The notes under the pieces are model-generated. The model saw nothing but the letters and a program-made list of their open reading frames with translations. It did no database searches and had not been told where the DNA came from. A DNA stretch of 64,000 nt from Micromonospora sp. WMMD882 (GTDB taxonomy: Bacteria > Actinomycetota > Actinomycetes > Mycobacteriales > Micromonosporaceae), in NCBI RefSeq assembly GCF_027497255.1, contig NZ_CP114903.1:6200001-6264000 (forward strand), given 5' to 3'. Positions 27,926 through 35,575 of this stretch are shown here, piece after piece. How positions within the stretch are numbered: position 1 is the first letter of the stretch; each line of letters opens with the position of its first letter. The position numbers and the translations under genes were made by a program.

Positions 27926-28995
27926 TGACGGTCACCGCCGAGTCGGAGACCGACGCGGGCCGGTTGCGGGCCCGCTTCGACGCCGCGTTGACCGCCTTCC
28001 TGGAACGGCAGGACCCGGACTGGCCGGACGGGGCGCCCCGGGGGGTCTTCACCATCCTGCACCGCTTCGTGTTGGCTGGCGGGAAGCGGCTGCGTCCGCT
28101 GTTCTGCTACTGGGGTTGGCGCGGGGCGGGCGGGCCGGACGGCGCGCCGATCGTGGTCGCCGCGGCGGCCCTGGAGCTGTTCCACGCGTTCGCGCTGATC
28201 CACGACGACATCCTGGACGGCAGCGACCAGCGGCGCGGCGAGCCGTCGGTGCACCGGCTCTTCGCCGACCTGCACGCCCGGTCCGCCTGGCGGGGTGATC
28301 CCGCCGCGTACGGCCGCAACATCGCGTTGCTCTGCGGCGACCTCTGCGCCGCCTGGTCGGACCAGATGTTCCACGAGTGCGGGCTGACCGTGGAGGAGGT
28401 GCACCGAGGGTACGGCGTGTTCGCCCGGATGCGGACCGAGGTGATCGCGGGGGAGTACCTCGACCTGGTCTCCGGGGTGGGCGACGGCTCGGTGGCCAGC
28501 GCGCTCACCGTGATCCGGATGAAGGCCGCCCGCTACACGGTGACCCGGCCGTTGCAGATCGGGGCGGCGCTGGCCGGGGCCGAGCCGGACGTGCTCGCCG
28601 CGCTCACCGAGTTCGGCGACCCGCTCGGTGACGCGTTCCAGCTCCGCGACGACGTGCTCGGCGTCTTCGGTGATCCGGCGGTGACCGGCAAGTCGGTCCT
28701 GGACGACCTGCGGGAGGGCAAGCCGACGGTGATGATGGCGCTGGCCCGGGACGCCGCCGACCGGCCGCAGACCGCCCGACTGCGCGAGCTGTTCGGTAAT
28801 CCGACGTTGGACGCCGACGGCGCGGCCGAGCTACGCGAGATCATCGTGACGACCGGGGCCCGGGACCAGATCGAGCGGATGATCACGGTTCGCGCCGACG
28901 CTGCCCTGGCTGCCCTGGAACGCGCCCCGGTCACGTCGGAGGCGCGGCAGGTGCTGGCCGAGCTCGCCACCCAGACCATTCACCGCCAGTCCTGA
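27925..28995 (+). CDS. Polyprenyl diphosphate synthase
   Basis: This 356-residue trans-isoprenyl diphosphate synthase condenses isopentenyl diphosphate into a longer prenyl chain. The first aspartate-rich motif is LIHDDILDGSDQRRGEP near residue 94, and the second is FQLRDDVLGVFGDP. The GGKRLRPLF block near residue 53 binds isopentenyl diphosphate. Residues upstream of the first motif (ELFHAFA) include a bulky Phe, which tends to limit chain length; the true length is unknown. It overlaps eboF by one base (TGATG), so it is part of the operon. It most likely supplies the prenyl donor for the UbiA-like enzyme. Confidence 0.93.
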   Translation: MTVTAESETDAGRLRARFDAALTAFLERQDPDWPDGAPRGVFTILHRFVLAGGKRLRPLFCYWGWRGAGGPDGAPIVVAAAALELFHAFALIHDDILDGSDQRRGEPSVHRLFADLHARSAWRGDPAAYGRNIALLCGDLCAAWSDQMFHECGLTVEEVHRGYGVFARMRTEVIAGEYLDLVSGVGDGSVASALTVIRMKAARYTVTRPLQIGAALAGAEPDVLAALTEFGDPLGDAFQLRDDVLGVFGDPAVTGKSVLDDLREGKPTVMMALARDAADRPQTARLRELFGNPTLDADGAAELREIIVTTGARDQIERMITVRADAALAALERAPVTSEARQVLAELATQTIHRQS

Positions 28996-29016
28996 GCGTC
29001 CGGTCCTCTCGTCCGG

Positions 29017-29033
29017 GGCGGCCTGCGGCCGCC
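29017..29033 (+). terminator. Hairpin after the ebo-like operon
   Basis: Seven-base GC arms (GGCGGCC) with a three-base loop lie 22 bases after the last stop. Confidence 0.45.
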
Positions 29034-29127
29034 GCCGGTCCGGCCGCCGTCCCGCCGTCTCAGCCCTGCGGAGGCGGGGGCTTTTCGCGGTTCGAGCAGA
29101 AGTGCGCCGTGGTCGGGCAGAAGGGTA

Positions 29128-29156
29128 TGGACAGCGGGATCGAAACCGCTTAATGT
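29128..29156 (+). promoter_or_regulatory. Promoter TGGACA-N17-TAATGT of the first PQQ-type dehydrogenase
   Basis: A good -35 (TGGACA) and -10 (TAATGT) are spaced by 17 bases. The same pair with the same spacing lies before the second paralogue. The predicted leader is about 210 bases and contains CCGAAA-ATG-TTTCGG and a GGTGAACCGGC box, the latter also kept in the second copy. The remaining 29034-29373 region has no gene that I can support. Confidence 0.7.
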
Positions 29157-29373
29157 CTTCGCCATCCCGAAAATGTTTCGGCGAGGTGAACCGGCAGCTC
29201 GGTGACCCGTCGCCCGTCATCCCCTGTACCCGTGTCCCGCAGATCCGTCGGTCCAGGCCCGCCCGGAAGCGGCACCTCCCGGTGCGGGCCCACCACATCC
29301 CCCGCTACGGCATCCGGCGCGACGGCGCGCGCCCCGCCCTGGCAGTCGAACGTCAGGAAGGGACGGACAGAGC

Positions 29374-32214
29374 ATGTCCACACACGACCGTGCATCCGGC
29401 CGACGAACGGCCCCGGTGAGCTCCACGCTGCTGCTGGTGGCCGCCACCGGGCTGGTCGCCCTCGGCGGCCCGGCCCCAGCCCAGGCCCACCCGATCAACG
29501 CCAGCGACTTCCAGCAGGTCACGCTGGCCAAAGGCGTCGCCGAGGTCGGCGAGCCGATGACCATCGCGGTGCTGCCCGACCGGTCGGTGCTGCACACCGC
29601 CCGCAACGGCACGCTGCGCCGTACCGACGCGGCCGGCGCCACCGCAGTGGTCGGCAACGTCGCGGTCTACGCCCACGACGAGGAGGGACTCCAGGGCGTC
29701 GGCGTCGACCCGAACTTCGCCACCAACCGGCACATCTACCTGTACTACGCCCCGCCGCTGTCCACCCCCGGCGGGGACGCCCCGGCCACCGGCAGTGACT
29801 TCTCCGCCTGGCAGGGCGTGAACCGGCTGTCGCGCTTCACCCTCAACGCCAACTGGACGCTGAACACCTCCAGCGAGGTGCGGGTCCTGGACGTGCCGGC
29901 CGACCGGGGCATCTGCTGCCACGTCGGCGGGGACATCGACTTCGACGCGGCCGGCAACCTGTACCTGTCGACAGGTGACGACACCAACCCGTTCGAGTCC
30001 GCCGGGTACTCCCCGATCGACGAGCGCAGCAACCGCAATCCGGCGTACGACGCGCAGCGCAGCGCCGGCAACACGAACGACCTGCGGGGCAAGATCCTGC
30101 GGATCAAGGTGAACGCGGACGGGTCGTACTCGATCCCGGCGGGGAACATGTTCGCCCCGGGGACCGCGCGGACCCGTCCGGAGATCTACGCGATGGGGTT
30201 CCGGAACCCGTTCCGGATGAGCGTCGACAAGGCCACCGGGGTCGTCTACGTCGGCGACTACGGTCCGGACGCCGGCACGACCAGCGCCCGGGGGCCCAGT
30301 GGCCAGGTCGAGTTCAACCGGGTGACCGGGCCGGGCAACTACGGTTGGCCGTACTGCACCGGCACGAACACCAGCAACGAGACGTACGCGGAGTGGGACT
30401 TCAACAGCAACACCGCCGGCGCGAAGTACAACTGCACCGGCGGGCCGACCAACAACTCGTTCCGCAACACCGGCCTGACCACCCTGCCCGGGGCGAAGCC
30501 GGCCTGGATCCGGTACGCCGGTGACGCGGGCAGCCCGCCGGAGTTCGGCGGCGGCTCCGAGTCGCCGGCGGCGGGCCCGGTCTACCGCTACAGCGCGTCG
30601 AACCCGTCCACCACCAAGTGGCCGCAGTCCTTCGACGGGCAGTTCTTCGCCGGTGAGCTGGGCCGGGGCTGGATCAAGCCGATCCACCTCAACGCCGACG
30701 GCTCGCCCGGGGCCATCGACGCCTCCTTCCCGTGGAACGGCAAGCAGGTCATGGACATGGCCTTCGGCCCGGACGGCGCGCTGTACGTCCTCGACTACGG
30801 CACCGGCTACTTCAACGGCGACGCCAACTCGGCGTTGTACCGGTACGACTACGTCGCCGGCGGCAACCGCGCGCCGACCGCCGTGGCCAGCGCGAACCGG
30901 ACCTCCGGGGTGGCCCCGTTGACGGTGAGCTTCTCCTCGGCCGGGTCGTCGGACCCGGAGGGCGGGTCGTTGACCTACTCGTGGAACTTCGGTGACGGCA
31001 CCACCTCGACGGCGGCGAACCCGAGCAAGACCTTCACCGCCAACGGTACGTACAACGTGACGTTGACCGTGCGTGACCCGCAGGGCGCGACCGGCACGGC
31101 CAGCGTGCAGATCGGCGTGGGCAACACCGCGCCCACGGTCACCATCAACGGCCCCGCCAACGGCACCCTCTTCTCCTACGGCGACACCGTCCCGTTCAGC
31201 ATCACCGTCACCGACCCGGAGGACGGGACGATCGACTGCGCCAAGGTCAAGATGACCTACGTGCTCGGCCACGACCAGCACGGCCACCAGATCACCTCGC
31301 GGAACGGCTGCTCCGGCTCGATCACCATCCCGGTCGACGGTGAACACGACGACGCGGCGAACATCTTCGCGATCTTCGACGCCGAGTACACCGACGCCGG
31401 TGGGCTGACCACCCACAAGCAGCACACCCTCCAGCCGCGCAAGCGCCAGGCCGAGCATCTCAGGACCTCGTCGGGGGTGACCCTCCACGACAAGGCCGCG
31501 GCCGAGGGCGGTCGGACCGTCGGCAGTATCGACAACGGCGACTGGATCGCGTTCGAGCCGTACCGGCTGGACAAGGCCACCTCGTTCAGCGCCCGGGTCT
31601 CCTCCGCCGGCGCCGGCGGCGCCATCCAGGTGCGGATGGGCTCACCCACCGGCGCCGTGCTGGGCTCGGCGACCGTGCCGGTCACCGGCGGGTGGGACGT
31701 CTTCACCACCGTCACCGGCGTCATCTCCGGCGCGCCGACCACCACCGGCACGCTCTACCTCACCTTCGCCGGGGGTTCCGGCGCGCTGTTCGACGTCGAC
31801 ACGTTCACCTTCGTCACCAGCGCCACCACCGCCGGCACCGGGCCGGTCGTCGGGCTCGGCGGCAAGTGTCTGGACGTGCGGAACGCCTCGTCGACGGACG
31901 GCACGCAGCTCCAGATCTGGACCTGCAACGGCACTGCCGCGCAGACCTGGACGGTGACGCCGAACGGCCCGGTGAAGGCGCTGGGCAAGTGCGTGGACGT
32001 GTCCGGTGGTGGCGTCGCCGACGGTACGAAGATCCAGTTGTGGACGTGCAACGGCACCGCCGCGCAGAACTGGTCGGCCCAGGCGGACGGCACGTTGCGT
32101 AACCCGCAGTCGGGCAAGTGCCTGGACGTGTCGGACAACAGCTCCGCCGACGGTCAGGCGGTGCACCTGTGGTCCTGCCACGGCGGCGCGAACCAGCGGT
32201 GGACCCTGCCGTGA
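29374..32214 (+). CDS. Secreted PQQ-type sugar (glucose/sorbosone) dehydrogenase with PKD, CBM6 and ricin domains (copy 1)
   Basis: This 946-residue protein begins with a signal peptide ending near ALGGPAPAQA. Residues 47-495 form a glucose/sorbosone dehydrogenase beta-propeller, with FQQVTLAKGVAEVGEPM, the DRGICCHVGGDIDFD motif and YAMGFRNPFRMSVD. A PKD domain follows (about 498-582), then an Ig-like segment, a CBM6 module (about 690-815, NGDWIAFEPYRL) and a ricin-type lectin (about 826-946) with three QXW-like repeats. It probably oxidises sugars or polysaccharide ends outside the cell; the redox cofactor is assumed from family. It is followed by a 19-base-stem terminator and a close paralogue. 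The ATG follows GGAAGGG rather distantly. Confidence 0.9.
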   Translation: MSTHDRASGRRTAPVSSTLLLVAATGLVALGGPAPAQAHPINASDFQQVTLAKGVAEVGEPMTIAVLPDRSVLHTARNGTLRRTDAAGATAVVGNVAVYAHDEEGLQGVGVDPNFATNRHIYLYYAPPLSTPGGDAPATGSDFSAWQGVNRLSRFTLNANWTLNTSSEVRVLDVPADRGICCHVGGDIDFDAAGNLYLSTGDDTNPFESAGYSPIDERSNRNPAYDAQRSAGNTNDLRGKILRIKVNADGSYSIPAGNMFAPGTARTRPEIYAMGFRNPFRMSVDKATGVVYVGDYGPDAGTTSARGPSGQVEFNRVTGPGNYGWPYCTGTNTSNETYAEWDFNSNTAGAKYNCTGGPTNNSFRNTGLTTLPGAKPAWIRYAGDAGSPPEFGGGSESPAAGPVYRYSASNPSTTKWPQSFDGQFFAGELGRGWIKPIHLNADGSPGAIDASFPWNGKQVMDMAFGPDGALYVLDYGTGYFNGDANSALYRYDYVAGGNRAPTAVASANRTSGVAPLTVSFSSAGSSDPEGGSLTYSWNFGDGTTSTAANPSKTFTANGTYNVTLTVRDPQGATGTASVQIGVGNTAPTVTINGPANGTLFSYGDTVPFSITVTDPEDGTIDCAKVKMTYVLGHDQHGHQITSRNGCSGSITIPVDGEHDDAANIFAIFDAEYTDAGGLTTHKQHTLQPRKRQAEHLRTSSGVTLHDKAAAEGGRTVGSIDNGDWIAFEPYRLDKATSFSARVSSAGAGGAIQVRMGSPTGAVLGSATVPVTGGWDVFTTVTGVISGAPTTTGTLYLTFAGGSGALFDVDTFTFVTSATTAGTGPVVGLGGKCLDVRNASSTDGTQLQIWTCNGTAAQTWTVTPNGPVKALGKCVDVSGGGVADGTKIQLWTCNGTAAQNWSAQADGTLRNPQSGKCLDVSDNSSADGQAVHLWSCHGGANQRWTLP

Positions 32215-32273
32215 CGCGGTAGGGCCGGACCCCTCGCCGTCCCCAGGGGAGGGCGGGACAGGGCCCTCCGTCG

Positions 32274-32315
32274 CGCGTCGTCCGGACCCACCGCCCGGTG
32301 GGTCCGGACGACGCG
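32274..32315 (+). terminator. Strong terminator after dehydrogenase copy 1
   Basis: A perfect 19-base stem with a GCCC loop lies 60 bases after the stop. It separates the two paralogues transcriptionally, in keeping with a promoter of its own for copy 2. Confidence 0.8.
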
Positions 32316-32394
32316 GCCCGGTCGCCCGGTCACGGTGGAACGACCGAACTTCTCCAGCGGCGGACGAAAGTTCGGCCGGGACGGGTGGAAGGTG

Positions 32395-32423
32395 TGGACA
32401 CCCGCATCGATTCGGCTTAATGT
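32395..32423 (+). promoter_or_regulatory. Promoter TGGACA-N17-TAATGT of the second PQQ-type dehydrogenase
   Basis: The same hexamers and the same 17-base spacer as before copy 1, with shared ATCGA and CGGCT or CCGCT in the spacer. Downstream the GGTGAACCGGC box recurs. The 200-base leader is otherwise diverged, so the kept parts are likely functional. Confidence 0.7.
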
Positions 32424-32622
32424 TTCTTCGTCACGGCGATGTTTCGTCTGGGTGAACCGGCGGCGCGGTTCACTTCCGACGGGTGATCTGAGAGCGTGTG
32501 CGCCGAAGGTCCGTGGGCACGTCGAGCGGGACGGCACCGTGGCATCAACGAATCTCCTTGCCACGGCACCGGCGCGACGCCGCGCCCTGCCTCAAGCAGT
32601 CAGGGAAGGAACGGACCCCCCT

Positions 32623-35487
32623 ATGCCCAGATCCGACAGCGCGTCGGGACGACGACCCCTGTCGTTCGCCTCGGCGCTGCTCATGGTGGCGGCGACCGGC
32701 ACGGTCGCCCTCGCCGGCGGCGGTGCGCCGGCTGCCGCACACCCCATCAACGCGAGCGACTTCCAGCAGGTCACCCTGGCCAAGGGCGTCGCCGAGATGG
32801 GCGAGCCGATGACCCTGGCGGTGCTGCCCGACCGGTCGGTGCTGCACACCGCCCGCAACGGCACGCTGCGCCGTACCGACGCGGCCGGCGCCACCAGCGT
32901 GATCGCCAACATCCCGGTCTACGCCCACGACGAGGACGGCCTCCAGGGCGTCGGCGTCGACCCGAACTTCGCCACCAACCGGCACATCTACCTGTACTAC
33001 GCCCCGCCGCTGTCCACCCCCGGCGGCAACGCGCCGAGCACCGGCACGAGCTGGTCCTCCTGGCAGGGCGTGAACCGGCTCTCCCGGTTCACCCTGAACT
33101 CCAACTGGACCGTCAACATGTCCAGCCAGGTCAACATCCTGGACGTGGCGGCCGACCGGGGCATCTGCTGCCACGCCGGCGGGGACATCGACTTCGACGC
33201 GGCCGGCAACCTGTACCTGTCGACAGGTGACGACACCAACCCGTTCGAGTCCGCCGGGTACTCCCCACTGGACGAGCGCAGCAACCGCAATCCGGCGTAC
33301 GACGCGCAGCGCAGCGCCGGCAACACGAACGACCTGCGGGGCAAGATCCTGCGGATCAAGGTGAACGCGGACGGGTCGTACTCGATCCCGGCGGGGAACA
33401 TGTTCGCCCCGGGGACCGCGCGGACCCGTCCGGAGATCTACGCGATGGGGTTCCGGAACCCGTTCCGGATGAGCGTCGACAAGGCCACCGGGGTCGTCTA
33501 CGTCGGTGACTACGGTCCGGACGCCGGCTCCACGACCAACCGGGGCCCGAGCGGGCAGGTCGAGTTCAACCGGGTGACCGGGCCGGGCAACTACGGTTGG
33601 CCGTACTGCACCGGCACGAACACCAGCAACGAGACGTACGCGGAGTGGGACTTCAACAGCAACACCGCCGGCGCGAAGTACAACTGCACCGGCGGGCCGA
33701 CCAACAACTCGTTCCGCAACACCGGCCTGACCACCCTGCCGGCCGCCAAGTCGTCCTGGATCAAGTACGCGGGCGACTCCGGCAGCCCGCCGGAGTTCGG
33801 CGGCGGCTCCGAGTCGCCGTCGGCCGGTCCGGTCTACCGGTACGACGCGAACAACCCGTCCACCACCAAGTGGCCGCAGTCCTTCGACGGGCAGTTCTTC
33901 GCCGGCGAGTTCGGCCGGGGCTGGATCAAGCCGATCCACGTCAACGCCGACGGCACCCGGGGCACCATCGACTCGTCGTTCCCGTGGAACGGCAAGCAGG
34001 TCATGGACCAGGCGTTCGGGCCCGACGGCGCGCTGTACGTCCTCGACTACGGCACCGGCTACTACAGCGGCGACGCCAACTCGGCGCTCTACCGGTACGA
34101 CTACGTCGGCAGCGGCAACAACCGCGCGCCGACCGCGGTGGCGACCGCCGACAAGACGTCCGGGCAGGCCCCGTTGACGGTGAGCTTCTCCTCGGCCGGG
34201 TCGTCGGACCCGGAGGGCGGGTCGTTGACCTACTCGTGGAACTTCGGTGACGGCACCACCTCGACGGCGGCGAACCCGAGCAAGACCTTCACCGCCAACG
34301 GCGCGTACAACGTGACGTTGACGGTGCGTGACCCGCAGGGCGCGACCGGCACGGCCAGCGTGCAGATCGGCGTGGGCAACACCGCGCCGACGGTCACCAT
34401 CAACGGCCCCGCCAACGGCACCCTCTTCTCGTACGGCGAGACGGTGCCGTTCAGCATCACCGTCACCGACCCGGAGGACGGGACGATCGACTGCGCCAAG
34501 GTCAAGCTGACCTACGTGCTCGGCCACGACCAGCACGGCCACGCGATCAGCTCGCACACCGGCTGCTCCGGCTCGGTGACCATCCCGGTCGACGGTGAGC
34601 ACGACGACGCGGCGAACGTGTTCGGCATCTTCGACGCCGAGTACACCGACGCCGGTGGGCTGACCACCCACAAGCAGCACACCCTCCAGCCCCGCAAGCG
34701 CCAGGCCGAGCACTACAAGACCTCCTCCGGGGTGCTCACCTACAGCAAGACCCCGGCCGAGGGCGGCGTGACCGTGGGTGACATCAACAACGGCGACTGG
34801 ATCGCGTTCGAGCCGTACCGGCTGGCCAACGTGACCTCGTTCAGCGCCCGGGTCTCCTCCGCCGGCGCCGGCGGCACCCTCCAGGTGCGGGCGGGCTCGC
34901 CCACCGGCACCGTGCTGGGCTCGGCGACCGTGCCGGTCACCGGCGGCTGGGAGACCTTCACCAACGTCACCGGGACGGTCGCCAACCCGCCGTCGGCGAC
35001 CACCACCCTGTACCTGACGTTCTCCGGCAGCGGCACCGGGTTCCTGTACGACGTCGACACGTTCACCCTGAACACCGGCACCACCACCCCGCCCCCGACG
35101 AACGGTGTCGGACGGATCACCGGGCTGGCCGGCAAGTGCCTGGACGTGCGGAACGGCTCGTCGACGGACGGCACGCAGGTGCAGATCATGACCTGCAACG
35201 GCACCACCGCCGCTCAGCAGTGGACGGTGACGCCGAACGGTCCGATCAAGGCGCTGAACAAGTGCCTGGACATCAGCGGCGGCGCGTCGGCCGACGGCAC
35301 GAAGATCCACATCTGGACGTGCAACGGCGGCGGGAACCAGAACTGGTCGGCCCAGGCCGACGGGTCGTTGCGGAACCCGACGACGGGTAAGTGTCTGGAC
35401 GTGGCGAACAACAGCTCCGCCGACGGTCAGGTCGTCCACCTGTGGTCCTGCCACGGTGGCGCGAACCAGAAGTGGACCCTGCCCTAA
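32623..35487 (+). CDS. Secreted PQQ-type sugar dehydrogenase with PKD, CBM6 and ricin domains (copy 2)
   Basis: This 954-residue protein has the same architecture as copy 1: signal peptide (ending near GGGAPAAA), glucose/sorbosone dehydrogenase propeller with GICCHAGGDIDFD, PKD domain, Ig-like segment, CBM6 and ricin lectin. An extra proline-rich linker (TTTPPPTNG) precedes the lectin. Long stretches are nearly identical to copy 1 at the DNA level, for example around the NPFRMSVD block, while signal peptides and parts of the CBM differ. This indicates tandem duplication with later gene conversion. I chose the ATG at 32623, which gives a normal signal peptide; an upstream in-frame start would add 96 implausible residues. 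Confidence 0.9.
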   Translation: MPRSDSASGRRPLSFASALLMVAATGTVALAGGGAPAAAHPINASDFQQVTLAKGVAEMGEPMTLAVLPDRSVLHTARNGTLRRTDAAGATSVIANIPVYAHDEDGLQGVGVDPNFATNRHIYLYYAPPLSTPGGNAPSTGTSWSSWQGVNRLSRFTLNSNWTVNMSSQVNILDVAADRGICCHAGGDIDFDAAGNLYLSTGDDTNPFESAGYSPLDERSNRNPAYDAQRSAGNTNDLRGKILRIKVNADGSYSIPAGNMFAPGTARTRPEIYAMGFRNPFRMSVDKATGVVYVGDYGPDAGSTTNRGPSGQVEFNRVTGPGNYGWPYCTGTNTSNETYAEWDFNSNTAGAKYNCTGGPTNNSFRNTGLTTLPAAKSSWIKYAGDSGSPPEFGGGSESPSAGPVYRYDANNPSTTKWPQSFDGQFFAGEFGRGWIKPIHVNADGTRGTIDSSFPWNGKQVMDQAFGPDGALYVLDYGTGYYSGDANSALYRYDYVGSGNNRAPTAVATADKTSGQAPLTVSFSSAGSSDPEGGSLTYSWNFGDGTTSTAANPSKTFTANGAYNVTLTVRDPQGATGTASVQIGVGNTAPTVTINGPANGTLFSYGETVPFSITVTDPEDGTIDCAKVKLTYVLGHDQHGHAISSHTGCSGSVTIPVDGEHDDAANVFGIFDAEYTDAGGLTTHKQHTLQPRKRQAEHYKTSSGVLTYSKTPAEGGVTVGDINNGDWIAFEPYRLANVTSFSARVSSAGAGGTLQVRAGSPTGTVLGSATVPVTGGWETFTNVTGTVANPPSATTTLYLTFSGSGTGFLYDVDTFTLNTGTTTPPPTNGVGRITGLAGKCLDVRNGSSTDGTQVQIMTCNGTTAAQQWTVTPNGPIKALNKCLDISGGASADGTKIHIWTCNGGGNQNWSAQADGSLRNPTTGKCLDVANNSSADGQVVHLWSCHGGANQKWTLP

Positions 35488-35499
35488 CCCCGAGTGCAG

Positions 35500-35545
35500 G
35501 GAAGGGCCCCTTTCTCACGCCTCGGGTACGGCAAGGGGCCCTTCC
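35500..35545. repeat. Dispersed GGGCCCCTT-type paired element, copy B
   Basis: Thirteen-base perfect inverted arms (GGAAGGGCCCCTT) flank 20 bases containing CGCCTCGGGTACGG. It sits 12 bases after the second dehydrogenase and 30 bases before the ThuA gene, and could also act as a terminator. Confidence 0.75.
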
Positions 35546-35575
35546 TGACCCCTCTCACCCCCTTGGGAGAGCGAC

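Noticed and set aside
29157..29373. Riboswitch in the leader of the first dehydrogenase
   Set aside because: The leader is long and has a small hairpin, but I could not match any known riboswitch class; only a short box is shared with the second leader.
32545..35454. Long minus-strand frame (about 970 codons) opposite the second dehydrogenase
   Set aside because: It mirrors the repeated domains of the sense gene and has low-complexity composition; the sense strand has clear domains and a signal peptide.
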